From Ustulina deusta (Eukaryota > Ascomycota > Sordariomycetes > Xylariales > Xylariaceae), in NCBI GenBank assembly GCA_023159155.1, contig JAJNNX010000038.1, forward strand, positions 1-64,000: a stretch of DNA of 64,000 nucleotides. The letters run 5' to 3'. The notes under the pieces are model-generated. The model was given only the letters and a program-made list of their open reading frames with translations, searched no databases and was not told the origin of the DNA. Numbering within the stretch: the stretch's first letter is position 1; every line of letters begins with the position of its first letter. Below, in pieces: positions 14,528 through 25,379 of the stretch. The translations under genes and the position numbers were made by a program.

Positions 14528-16263
14528 CTCTTTTTTTAATTACCATTTTTATAACTAATAACAATAGCACTTTTTTGGAACAAAGCAAACTTGCAGCTTA
14601 TATTAGAAGCTCTTAATTGCAACAAAAAATTAAATGTTAATTGTGCAGCACAAATTTATAATGTTCCTCATATAACCTTTTGCAATCGGCGCGCTAGCAA
14701 ACAAACCTAACAAATATTTATTATATAACATTAAAAATTAACCGAACTTAAAAAAAATATTATTATATAATATATTATAAATTTAGTTTTGCGATTTTTT
14801 TTGCTTTAGATAAGTAGTATTAAAAATATAGCTAATTAACTACTATATAAACATAACATATTTAAAGTTAGCGTTAATTAAGCTTTAAATTTTATATAAT
14901 AATATTTTATATTTAAAATATATTTTAATTAAAAAATTAATTATTAGTAAATTTTTTGCAAAAAATTTATTATATATAATAAATAGTTTAAGCTTATATA
15001 AAATATAATAACTAAATATAATATTTTAAAAAAAAATATTTATAACTTTAATAAAATAAGCTTTATAATAAGCCAAATTTTATTTAAAATAGTTATAATA
15101 ATATTTAACCGGTATAAACAACTAAAAGCTATTTAGCTAGATAATTATAAATAGTTAACTATTATTTAAAATATTAGTTTATATAGCTATATAGTTCTAT
15201 TATATATTATTTTAGCAAGCAAAACTTATTTTTTGTTTTAGTATACTAATAGCTAACTATTATATAACTAAAAAATTATAGTTATAAAAAATAACTAAAT
15301 AATAAATAAATAAAGTTTAGATTAGATTAATTATTTTAATTTATATATAGCTAGTTATATAAAAGGTATTTATTGCTTATTAATTTTTAATAGCTATAAA
15401 AATTACTATTTAACTAATTTTAAATTATATTATAAAAATTATAATATTATTATTTTTTATATATTTGTTTATTTGTTGTATTAATTTTAACTTTTTAATA
15501 TTAGTTATTTTGGCTTATTAAAACGTTTATATATAAAAAAAATCAATAATTTAATATAGATATATATTACTTATATTATTAAAAAAGATTTTTTTGTTAT
15601 ATTTTATAAAATATATAAAGCTTTTATAATAGAATTTAATATTTAAAAAAGTTTTAGAAGCATTAGATTAGTGCTATATAATCTAAAATATATATTTTTT
15701 TAGTTTAAAATCTAATTACTAACTAAAATATCTTTTAGATTATCTAATAGATTTTTAGTTTTTTAATAATTAAAAATTTTATATAATATAACTAATATAT
15801 AATTATAAGCTAAATATATTAAAAATAAGGTTATATAATATTAAAATAATTTATTAAGTATTATTTTAAATATTATTAATTATATTATAAAAAATATAAT
15901 ATTGCTTATATATAAGGTTGTATTATTAAAAAGGAAAGTTGCTAAACTTTATATAGCAAATAAAATACTTAGCTAATGCTACCGTATAAAAAGAAAATAT
16001 ATATAAAATAAAAAGTTATTTACTATATAGAAAAGATAAGATTTTAAAACTAAACAAGCTATTAAAAAGCAGATAATAAAAAAAGTGTAGCAAAGTAATT
16101 GTTGTACAAAAAAAAGTATATTGCGTATATAATAATATAGAACATGCAGCAAGCCTAGGCATAACTTGCGTACTTATTAAAATGCTATAGAAATATTTAA
16201 TAACAATATTTCCGATTAGATCTAATTGATTTTTTGTGTTATAGTTGAATTATTTAACTTGTA

Positions 16264-16320
16264 CGTACAAAAGTGCAAAAAAGTTAGCAATTGACTTGTG
16301 TTGGCAATTAGCTTGTGTCC
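16264..16320 (-). repeat. Right terminal inverted repeat of the Fot1-like element
   Basis: Reverse complement of the left repeat with five transition differences. It ends GCTTGTGTCC immediately before the TA target duplication. Confidence 0.9.
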
Positions 16321-16965
16321 TACGTTAAGCTATAAGCTAATAAAAAAAAATATTTAATAGATTTTAAAATAAAAAACAAAATCTTTTTTAAAAAAAAAAG
16401 CTTTATAACACAAGTATTAATTATTAGATTAGATTTTTAATTAATAAAACTTTTTAAGATTTTAAAAAAATAAAAATTTAGTTATATTTTTAATTTGCTT
16501 AATTTTTATAAAATAAAAAACCTATTTTATACTAACCGATTATAAAAAGCAAATAATAACTTTTTATTTTAATAAATCTAATTATTACTTTTAGTTAAAA
16601 ATATTAATAATAAAGCAAAATTTAAAATTAAGCAAATCAAACAATTAAAAATATATAAAAAAAATAAAAAGCTATAATACTAAGTTGCTTAAAAAAGCTA
16701 TAATTCTAATAATACCTAGTATATAGCCTAAAATTTTAAGAACATGCTAATTAAGCTTGACTAATTTTATAAAACTTATAAAAAAGCTTTTAAACTTTTT
16801 ATAAAATTACAAAAATAAATATATATAGTAGCAGCTAATAAATTTGCAAGCAATTATAAAAATAATAATAAAGCAATATAATATAAAAAAACTATACAAA
16901 CCTAATATTATTAATAACTTTAAGTTAAAACTATATTTAAATTTTTAGTTTTAGAAAGGGGTAGT
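16321..16965 (+). mobile_element. RIP-degraded chromodomain Gypsy, downstream fragment (integrase C-terminus and chromodomain)
   Basis: Directly after the Fot1-like element the plus strand reads as the integrase C-terminal domain, with a KLFKILKK-like block at about 16,450 (family GPFKIlekvG). A block NFYKIKNLFYTNRL at about 16,500-16,540 follows (family ...iHPVFHVSLL). A chromodomain comes next, YNSNNT then NFKNMLIKLD and FYKTYKK at about 16,690-16,800 (family GY..sentWEPaenLknA.e.l.efh). A polypurine tract, AGAAAGGGGTAGT (16,953-16,965), ends the internal region. This marks a chromovirus whose upstream half is at 12,640-14,470. Confidence 0.7.
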
Positions 16966-16966
16966 A

Positions 16967-17208
16967 TAATAGTTAGTATAGTTTTGCAGTCTTAGCAAAA
17001 CTTATAAGAACTCCAAACCTATATAGCAATAAAATAGGAAGTTTATATATAGACTAACCTATAACTCTATAGCTATATATATAGAGTCTATATCTACCTA
17101 CCTTATAAACTCTAACTTTTTTTTTTTTTTCTTTTTTTTTTAGCTTAAAGTCTTCGTTTATAGTATTAATAAACTAGCTATAGAAGCTTTACTTGACTGA
17201 TCGTAACA
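16967..17208 (+). repeat. Putative 3' LTR of the chromodomain Gypsy
   Basis: Starts right after a polypurine tract and ends ...GACTGATCGTAACA, giving CA at the 3' end. The first base pair reads TA where TG is expected, consistent with RIP. It contains a pyrimidine-rich run at 17,110-17,140. I cannot find the 5' partner, so its borders are approximate. Confidence 0.4.
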
Positions 17209-18179
17209 ATTAACTTATTAATATTTTTATTTTATTTATTTAAAGCTATTTTAATAATATATAAATTATATTAATATATAATAACTATAATTTATATATA
17301 AATAATAATTTTTTATAGTTTTATTTTTTAAATAAAATATAGCTTGTTTTTTATAAACTATACTATAGTTATATTATATAAACATTAAACGTTAAAATTT
17401 TTAGTTTATTAAAAAAAAAGCTTAAAAATAAAATTAAAAAAATATAATTATAGCATATAAATAGATTTATAATACTATTTTATTACTAAAAATTATTAAA
17501 AAAATATAAATAAGAGCTAAAATATAGCTAAAAAATATTTAATTGCTATTATTTTTAAAATATATTATATTTAAAAATAAAAGTATTATTTATAAAGTTT
17601 AGCTAATATTTATACTAATTAATTAATCTAAAATATTTAAATATTAATTTAAACTAAACTAAATAAAGATTATAATACTTATAAAAAACTAAAATTTATA
17701 ATATATAATTTAGAAATTAGCTAAATATTATTTTTTTTTTAATAATTTATTATAAAAGTTATTTTTTATAAAAGCTAGCAAAGCCTTTAACTAGAAAACC
17801 AAAAAGATTGCGATTTTAAAAGCATACGTTAAGCTATTAAAAGCTAAACTAGCTAAAAAAACTATATTAAAACGTAAATTAATTAAATTGCTACTTAGTT
17901 ATTATTTTATTCATATAACTTATATATAATAAGTTAAACAAAAATTGTAATAGCAAATGCTATATATAAATAAAGCCAGAGATAAAGATATACTAAAAGC
18001 AAAAAAAATAAAAACTAAAAATATAATTAAGGTCAGAACGTTTTAATATTTAATAAAAATACTAAAATTAGCTATAAATACCATGTTGTGCTATAAATAA
18101 TAGCTTCGAAAGTTGGTAGGTAGCTATTTTAGTAGCTGGGTCGCGATGGGGTAGTTCGCAAGGGGGGGTGTTAGCTTAC

Positions 18180-18675
18180 CTGTTCCTATGCCGCCGCCAA
18201 AATACTTAGTATACCTGTCACCCAGCCGTTGTCCCATCGCCGGCAGGTCAGAGACCCGCTCAACGACTGACTTTGGCATCTTAGTCGTGTTGTCGGGCTT
18301 GGAACCGATTCCGATAGCGTAATAGACAATCTGCGTGATGCCGTTCTCATCTGTCGGCGTAACGGAGCAGGTGAATCTCGCGACATTCGTCAGAGGCCTA
18401 TTCGTGCCGATTGCGTTCTTCCAGGTCCCGTCACAGCAGATGAAGATCATCATCTTCTTCTTTGAGTCCCCGTTGGTGCTCATCGTTCTGATCTGCTCCG
18501 AAGAAGAGGATCCTGGCGCCCGCGCTCGACTGGAATCACCATGCCAGAAATATTTTATATTATCTAGGCTAGTCGGGTCATGTTGACCCCGCTGGATCAT
18601 GGGTTCGTTTTGCACTGAATCCTCCCTCCTCCAGTCAGGATCAGTCAAGGTATTAAACGTGCCCATCAGAGACAT
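18180..18675 (-). pseudogene. Truncated DUF2235 (T6SS phospholipase-like alpha/beta hydrolase) gene, first exon only
   Basis: The exon runs from a Met at 18,675 (alternative Met at 18,486) to a good donor GTAAGC after 18,180. The product contains FICCDGTWKNA followed by TNVARF and a QIVYYAIGIGS block. This is the N-terminal signature of DUF2235 proteins: CCDGTW, TNV, then YY.GIGT. In that family a GFSRG nucleophile elbow follows in later exons. None is visible, because about 55 bases past the donor the sequence turns into the AT-rich desert. The gene therefore appears cut by the transposon block or destroyed by RIP leaking into it. A splice to a distant exon cannot be formally excluded. Confidence 0.65.
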
Positions 18676-19164
18676 GGACCATCTCGATGATCAACTTCAA
18701 GCCGAAGAACAAAGCCAAGAAGAAGACGGAGACTCAATTTCCCTGGGGAGAAGAACTGGGAGTGTAAAATGGAAGATGATATTGCGTCCTGACGTAGTAC
18801 TGGAGCCGAGTTATCGGTCAAGGCCAAGATGCCTGAGAACTCTAAGCCATCTACCTGGGCAAGTGGCTAAACCGAAGACCAAATATAAAAACTTAGGTGG
18901 GTAATAACAGCTGTGCGCAGACTAGACAGAAATGCAGTTGGGGGCCGTCACAGAGTGACATCCGGAGAACGCTCCGAGCATGAAAACGGTAGGTAGTACA
19001 GACGGCATCCCTGATTCGTGCCCATGCTGCGAATTGTTAGTCAGCGGGGAGTTAGTCCGGAGGATGCAATTGGTGCAAACGTGAGTACCCATGGCACAGC
19101 TCGCGCCGAGATGCCAGCAGGAAGAAGCAAAGTCATGGGCATCAATCATGCTCCTGCCGGCGAA
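18676..19164. other. Spacer without a supported gene
   Basis: GC content is normal. Short open frames occur on both strands, but none has recognisable motifs or clear splice structure. Confidence 0.4.
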
Positions 19165-20547
19165 TTAAGCGGCCCTGGTGCCGCTTTCATTGCGGAGGGT
19201 GTAAGCTTGGGCATCGTTGGGGGTGGAAAGCGTTGGGTAGCGACTAGGGAATGTTACAGGCCATAATAAAATGCGCTTCTGTATATCCTCAAAGTTAGTT
19301 CCCCAGGGCTCCGCACTGTCATACACCTGACTGCCATGGTCCCGGTATCTGGACTCCAGGAGGTCTGGCCGCCGACCCCGACCCGATGGAACGGCCACCG
19401 CCACAGCTGCATGGCCGCCCTGGAACCCCGGTTTCCAAGGCTGGGGGCAGCGTGTATGATAGGTAACCCCGATCGACTCCGTTCTGCGCACAAGTAACCA
19501 ACCTTATCTTTGCACTCACCGATTATATCATCGAGTGATTCAAGAAGGATCCCAGCTGAAGCCCGGGATGGGCCGTTATTCGGCTCGATAGTGTCAGCGG
19601 GGGTGACGAAAACAAGTCCATCTTGAACTTCCGTGTTGTTCGGCGGAAGCTGCACCACCAGCAGTTTTCTCTCGATGACACCAGGCAAGTCTCCAGATAG
19701 GTATAGAAGATTGACCTTCGCTGGGTCCAAACAAAGGTGTTGGTAATCCTGCATAATATTGGAAGATATATGTAAACCTATGGCACATTGGCATTAGAAG
19801 GCGCATAGATTGATAAGTTGATAACAAGAAACCTACTCCTTCACCAACTGTAAAATCAGAGACCTGACGAGAGCAGTGTTTTCAAAGTCTGCGTAGGCGA
19901 TATCATCACACTGACCTAACAGCCATGCTTTCAGCCAATCATTCTGATTCTATGTTCTTGCAAGTTCCAGTCCGATCAAGCTCCCCAAAAGTATCTCCTC
20001 GGTAAATCCACAGTTTACAGAGCCGACGAAGGGTAACCAATAGCCCCCAAACCCAGAGAGCAAAACCTGCCAGTAGGAATATAAAATGTACAGCCAACAC
20101 AAGGGCTGTAAAGGCGAAACCCAATATTCCATGCGATGTTCCTTTATAAAGCTGCTTAATGGCCCATACGTATATTGTAGCAAGCCAGCAACCGTTTAAA
20201 AGCAACACACCGCAAATTGTAGCATATAATAAAGACGCAATTATTCGCTCGGTGCTAGCGAGGCGTTTATTATTGGACTCATTTTCGCTATGAGGTTGAG
20301 GAGTTGCTGGCGATGACGAGGATGACAGACATAGTTGACAGAATACCCAAACTGTAGATAGGATAGTGAAGGCCACGAAGGCAAGCGGACTAGGCTCTGG
20401 GCAGGGTGAGGAATCGAAGATGCCAGTAACACTGTGAGGAGATGGTCTCATGATTGACTTGGTCAAATGGCCTTGTTGTTGCGCGAAGGGAGCGACGGTG
20501 CTTATTTGTATAGCAGCGTGATATTCGTGCTTCACGCCGCTCAGCAC
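19165..20547 (-). CDS. Unknown multi-exon membrane protein
   Basis: I do not recognise the family. A 202-codon first frame starts at 20,547. It has a hydrophobic segment near residues 54-74, a Ser-rich loop, and three further hydrophobic segments (about residues 103-125, 138-160 and 160-180), so it is probably an integral membrane protein. The coding signal continues in later exons: a block with WLKAWLLGQCDDIAYADFEN (19,830-19,920), then a segment starting DYQHLCLDPAKV (about 19,750 down to 19,505), then PWKPGFQGGHAAV to a stop near 19,165. A phase-0 intron with donor GTTGGT and acceptor CCCCAG near 19,504-19,443 joins the last two well. The first junction (near 19,920-20,030) is not resolved. 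It lies next to the broken DUF2235 gene. Confidence 0.5.
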
Positions 20548-21927
20548 AGTATTATAGGCGCCGTCAGAAGGATGCTTGCGGTTTCTAATCCAAGGTTGAA
20601 GAGAGAGGTAGAAGGCGATTTGTTCTGTTAGGTTGAATGAGACGCGGGTAGTAATTGCAGCCTTGGCAATGAGTGCTTATGGCCATCCTTCTTTGTGCCA
20701 GCGGGCAGTGTGGCGCCGCAACGCCACACATGCTTCGAACCAACAACTAACAATAGTTCCGTCGCCACCCCTGTCGTCACCTCACCCCCTCTTCACGCTC
20801 AAATGACCTCGCAAGGCGTGCTAAAAGTACGTGTGTCTCGTCGTTCTGTGGCCTCTGGAAGCCTTGGTGTCGTCCCTCTTATGTGTCACCACGTCCAGTC
20901 AGTCTCTCACAAATAGTGTGGACTGTTTTCTTCACAGCATAGTTGTTCGGTGGAGTAGTGGCGTTGGGGTTGCAAGGTTAGTTCGATGTTGTAGTGACCA
21001 AAATTTCCAATGCGACCGTGACCAACACAACCCACAACGGAGAGGGAGAGCGTCCGTTGAGTCTAGGTCTTCAACATGCCCAGGACGAAGGAGACCCCGC
21101 TGGGCTTCCCCCCAAACGCGCTACAGCTCATGTGCACACTGTCCTGTGTCGACGAGCGGGGTATGGCTCTGGCCGTCCTCGAGCCTCGTATTCCGAGCTC
21201 TGGGTTGGTCATGTCCAGGTCGCGCAGCCAGATGTGGTCGGGTCGATCTTCAAGGAGTGTTCTGGGCGTGAGATGAGATGCTCATTGGTCAGTCTGTGTA
21301 ATCGGCGGGCTATGGACTTGTACTCAACCAGAGTACGTTAATTAATCGAAGTGCCGCACGATCATGGAATCAAATAGTTAAATTAAACACCTGAAGGGGA
21401 TATATACCAAACCACAAGGCTCTGAGAGTTATCTTATTTGCGCACACATTTACACAGAATGGTCGAAATAAGACCTGTTGCGGGTATAGATGTTGCTAAT
21501 GCGCAGGCCTATTTTGGCTAGAGGTTTTCTATGAGGAACGATGAGAAAAGTAGGCTAATTCTATACTTTGCAACTCTGGCGCTTCTGATAGGCTATCTTG
21601 TCCACTTTTTGAAAAGAACCCAGAAGAGCCTTAGCCACACAGATCTAGCCACAAGGACATATGGCGTAGAAAACCTCTGGCCTCCCTTGCATTCGACTTA
21701 TTGTGGCGGTGCGGCGGGTCCGCCTTTTACCTCATAGTATTAAAACATACAATGAAGGACAGGGTGACTGGCCTCAGCACTCAGACAACAAAACTACCAA
21801 AACCTACTATCCGCGGACCGTGGCCTTTAGGTATTAGAAACTTATACACAAATAATTGTATGAAAGAAACGTGCTGATCAATTGAAAGGAAACGCGTGTG
21901 TCTATTTTCTGTTAATCTGTCTGTCCA
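20548..21927. other. Intergenic stretch, no supported gene
   Basis: Upstream of the minus-strand membrane gene. A GC-richer part (20,690-21,300) carries several overlapping plus-strand frames of up to 146 codons in different phases. None has motifs, and their overlap suggests composition rather than coding. From 21,340 the sequence becomes AT-richer towards the integrase fragment. Confidence 0.4.
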
Positions 21928-22520
21928 GTGTGTGTTCCTGTAGAAAATGGGACGCGTGCCCTAGTCGACTCTATTTTGGTGATCGTTGATAGATTCACTA
22001 AGTTAACGCACCTCTTCCCTGTCAATACTGAAATAACTTCTATAGAACTAGCGACCTTATTTTATCAGAAGATCGAATGCATCTATGGAAGTCCTACAGG
22101 TAAAAGACACTCGGTCGCATTTTACCCCAGAACCAATGGTCAAACGGAACGGATGAACCAGACAATCGAAAGCTACCTTAGATGCTTTGTTAACAACAAA
22201 CAAACTAATTGGCCACAACTACTCCTCAAGTCTATTTCCCAATTAACTCAGCTATTAATAGTATAACTAGCAATCACCCTTTGAAGGTTTGTACAGCTAC
22301 GAGCCAGAATTCAGACTATTTGTTGAGGGCAACTTCGCCCTGAAGGGGGTACCAGCAGTACAGGAACGATTGCAAAAACTACCTACCAAACCCAATTCGT
22401 CGACGACTTCGTTGCCATTCTTGTCCAATTCGGCGTCGAAAAATTATGAGACCAGTCAAGCAATTCGTCAATGCGAACCGCATCAAAAAACATCAAGCCC
22501 AGAACCTAATTAAGTAGAAG
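21928..22520 (+). mobile_element. Ty3/Gypsy integrase fragment that escaped heavy RIP
   Basis: The plus strand reads [19 protein letters not shown], then a block ending IYGSPTG that joins directly to [20 protein letters not shown]. These are the start and end of the Gypsy integrase core. About 40 residues normally between them, including the central catalytic Asp (SDRG), are missing, so this copy has an internal deletion. After a frameshift near 22,265 it continues with SYEPEFRLFVEGNF and PAVQERLQKL, which follow the core in Gypsy polyproteins, and decays by 22,520. Base composition is close to normal, unlike the desert copies. It is non-functional. Confidence 0.85.
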
Positions 22521-22743
22521 ATCTAGGTTAGCAATCATACTGATACAAAACAGATACAAACCCACTTACCGGCTCGCACATTTTGTGCCCTTTAGCAGAG
22601 GAAAGCTACCTATTGTACAAAAGCATCGAAATTACCCAGTCCCTTTTCTTACCCCTGCACTTCGCATAAGATCTCCCAGCCCTACTGCAACAACAACGCT
22701 TTTAGCTAGCTATTGCGTTAAAGTAAGTTGCGTTTATTATAAT

Positions 22744-22939
22744 TGTTAAATGTGTGAAGGAGGCAGTCGAATGACTGGAATATGGAACATGCTGTCAATA
22801 AAACTATGTACGGAAGGAAGAAGGAAAAGAAAGTAGCGAACAAGCGACGACCCGGCGGCTATATATATATATGCTAGTCGGCTGGCCTCAACCAGTCCCA
22901 ACCAATACTACAAGGCTAGGCCCGATCTAGCCCGTAACA
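22744..22939 (-). repeat. Solo LTR-like element with TGTTA...TAACA ends
   Basis: A 196-base segment starts TGTTAAATG and ends GCCCGTAACA, giving perfect 5-base inverted ends. Read on the minus strand it has a TATATATATATA box about 75 bases from its start, suggesting a minus-strand promoter. The flanking 5-mers do not match, so a target duplication has decayed or never existed. It may belong to the neighbouring Gypsy fragment, but orientation does not support that. Confidence 0.45.
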
Positions 22940-23529
22940 AAATCTTTTAATTAAAAGCTTGTTTATTTATGCTAGAGATTGTAATTTTTAGCCTACTTTT
23001 CAATATAACAGCAAAGTAAGCGCCCCTATATAACTACGCATTGTTTACTTTATTACTACTATGCTCATTGCCACATTAAAAGTTTAAAAACAGCTTCATT
23101 AAATTTCTTGTACTTTAAAGCGGGGGTAGGCGTTAGCAAGACTTAGTTAGGAAAGCCCAGGGCTAGGATTGCGACCTTAGAGCCGGCGAGACCGACGAAG
23201 AGCAGTTCCGATCTTTGTAATCACCCTTCTAGAACGACTATGAGGCGTAGGGGGGCTTAGGTCTTGTAATTCGCTGCCTCTGCCTTAGCTTGATTCATCA
23301 CCGGGTCCTCCTAGTGCTTTCAGCCCCTCATTGAAAATCTTGGAGAGTTGTGTCACTGTTATCTTGAGTTTTGGATTGCCGGCGGTTGGTTTGTTGGCTA
23401 TACTCTTGCACGGAAAATCCTGAAGTGAGAGCTCAAGTTTTGTTGCAGTGACAACCCTTCCGGCTTGAGTTTGGAAAATCTATTAGTATTAGATAAATGT
23501 TGTCTATTTCTTAAAGGCAATGACAACGC
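22940..23529. other. Intergenic stretch, no supported gene
   Basis: Mixed composition, slightly AT-rich to 23,110 and then normal. I see no coding, RNA or repeat signal. Confidence 0.35.
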
Positions 23530-23960
23530 CCCTTGTCTTCACTCGATTCGATACCTGAGTATTCTCCTAACGAATTGTACTTCGCTCGTCATACGGACAA
23601 TCTGGCGCTTCCCGTTTCGTTTTTCTTCCTTGCCTCATACATTTCGTTGAAGTTTATCCTGACGACAGTTCGAACAGCACCGCGAGTTTCGATGATGAAA
23701 GCTTGTGCAGACTTCCGCAAATCCAATGCTGGTTCGCTCTACGCTACCTTTACTATGAGTCTTGGAGATTTACACCGATAATATCGGTAGCTATTATCAG
23801 GCTGTCTAGTTCCGAGCCCTGATAACTGTATATTTGCTGCGCCTTGAATGATCATAGATCCAACAGCTTTAACGACCTCTTTTGAGTTTTTTTCGTCTTC
23901 CCTGAAGCTTTCCAAGCCAGTTTATTACCAAATAATCGAGTTGCCTTGTAACATATTCAT
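23530..23960 (-). pseudogene. Decayed fungal hypothetical gene with in-frame stops
   Basis: The minus strand reads as a continuous protein-like segment including SEPALDLRKSAQAFI, ETRGAVRTVVRINFNEMYEA and RAKYNSLGEYSG, interrupted by two stops. One stop precedes SEP where the family pattern, as I recall it, has Tyr. The other lies before RAKY where Trp is expected. I associate the pattern with a fungal hypothetical family that has a nuclease-like fold (conserved VGYSES, LR..A, G.V..V), but this is from memory and uncertain. It is either a pseudogene or a chance frame. The length of recognisable text favours the former. Confidence 0.35.
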
Positions 23961-24585
23961 GAAGGGATGTGAGCATATGAATGACAACAGTGTTTCGAGA
24001 CGGCAAATAGTTGTATCTAAACATCCTTGTAAGCAATAGGGCTACTTTGAACTATTATATCGTTTCTTCTGCTTACCGAAGTTTAGTCTCGAAATAGCCT
24101 CGCAATTTTATTGCTTTGGGATTGTGTACAATTCGAACGAGTTGTTGTGTCCTATGATCCCCAAAACAAGCGAGCAAGCATATACTTAAAGAACATGCAC
24201 AGAACGGGGTGTTATATAATTTGTATACCTAGAGAAAGATATCGCGAGAGCACGGTCCTACATTCCCCGGCAATGGGCTTGACTACAAGGGCTTCTTACA
24301 TATTTAATGTTTGAGAATGGATGTGTGATTATAGGGACATAAGAAATTGGGTATTTACGTAGTGGAACATAATACTATGTCTTTAACCTTACTCAATGGA
24401 ACACATGGCCGTTAGTTGGGCAAAACCAAGAATAAACTCAAGATAAAGGCGGCTACTTTAAAGGTCCCGCTTAGCTAATAGGAATCAATGACAAACATCC
24501 GTCTACATGGAATTACTGATGCAGGATTTATCCAATAGCCAGATCTTCACCTTTGATATTTAAACCGAGTATGTGTTGTTGGGGT
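23961..24585. other. Intergenic stretch, no supported gene
   Basis: Normal to slightly AT-rich composition with short plus-strand frames in different phases. I see no motif or splice structure. Confidence 0.35.
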
Positions 24586-24695
24586 TGTCACAGTTGCTAT
24601 ATATAAGTGGCTGCAGACGGTGGAGTCTCCGACTTGACAACATTCTATCTTTTGGTAGTGTTGTGATATCGTGCTTCAGTCCCGTTCCATTAAAG
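24586..24695 (+). repeat. Degraded copy of the 108-base TG...CA element
   Basis: Starts TGTCACAGTTGCTATATATA and shares long blocks with 61,907-62,014, for example CCGACTTGAC(A/T)ACATTCTATC and GTAGTGTT. Its 3' end has drifted and no target duplication is visible. Both copies have a TATA-like box near the start. Confidence 0.6.
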
Positions 24696-25379
24696 TGGTA
24701 ATAAGCCACGAAATACAGCGGTATTACTCACATCCTACAGCGACGTGGCCAAGTGTATTCTGATGGTGCTTATCAGAAGTGACATGAATAAGAAAGTGAA
24801 AGTCTGGAGCCGCGATTACGGTTCCACTAGAATGAAAGAGAAAAACGAGTGAGTGCCTGAGAATTATTGCGGTTCTGAGGTCATGTGAACAACTCCCCTT
24901 TGTGGGTTGCAAGTGGTATGGAGGATTCCTTAACAGACAGGCGATATTTTACCTCTTGCTTATCCCCCATAGCCAATATTTTGACTGTATCTGCTGCAAT
25001 GCTAGTATGATGGATTGGGTTTCCTACTCGCTCGCGGCTTTAATAAAGTCGATCCCCGCCGCCCACCCATCGTCAACTCCATCGTCAGCGACTCAAGAGT
25101 CCCGTCAACGTCAATAGGGGGAGCTGTATACCAGTGGGCATCAGCGAACACGCCGGCATGCTCCACTTAAATCGAGTGCTCTCCTAGAAAAGAATCGGCC
25201 ATAGGTGACCCGGTAGGTGCTTCCGGACAAGAGCGAGCTTATTAGCCATAATTACCTAGGTTGCCTTCAACAGAGCCAGCAATACCAATAATACAGAGTC
25301 GTCGAAGCTCTACAGCGCTCTGTGAGGGGCTTCCTCTGCCAAAACGCTATAGATCTTGTAGCTTTCAAGTGCGCTCCTC
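24696..25379. other. Intergenic stretch, no supported gene
   Basis: Normal composition with a few short frames lacking motifs. Nothing recognisable. Confidence 0.35.

Larger units (their letters stand above)
14471..16320 (+). mobile_element. Complete RIP-degraded Fot1/pogo-family DNA transposon
   Basis: This is an 1,850-base element bounded by 57-base terminal inverted repeats and flanked by TA on both sides (14,469-14,470 and 16,321-16,322), the target duplication of Tc1/mariner elements. The plus strand encodes a degraded transposase. The helix-turn-helix N-terminus is at about 14,575-14,740 (AAQIYNVPHITFCNRR, family AA..Y.VP.sTL..R). A DDE-domain segment at about 15,030-15,120 has IYNFNKISF (family iyNfDEtGF). 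A C-terminal knuckle-like CSKPRHNLRTY lies near 16,150 (family CGKPGHNARTC). The transposase length fits a full-length Fot1/pogo protein. In-frame stops and the mutated DDE core make it inactive. It interrupts the chromodomain Gypsy. Confidence 0.88.
1..18120. repeat. AT-rich, RIP-degraded transposon desert
   Basis: The whole stretch is dominated by A and T, stop codons occur in all frames, and no open frame looks like a functional gene. Reading through the stops shows retrotransposon and DNA-transposon proteins in which W, Q and R codons have become stops and A/V/G/D positions have drifted as C-to-T and G-to-A change would cause. This matches RIP, a fungal genome defence that mutates duplicated DNA in the sexual cycle. 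Named remnants are listed separately. Between them (1-1,900, 3,000-7,640, 10,790-12,390 and 17,210-18,120) I see only AT-rich sequence with no element I can name. Confidence 0.9.

Noticed and set aside
1..18120. Giant Starship-type cargo element or a centromere/telomere
   Set aside because: No tyrosine-recombinase captain, no cargo genes and no telomeric repeats are visible. Ordinary RIP-mutated transposons explain the text. A centromere cannot be tested from sequence alone.
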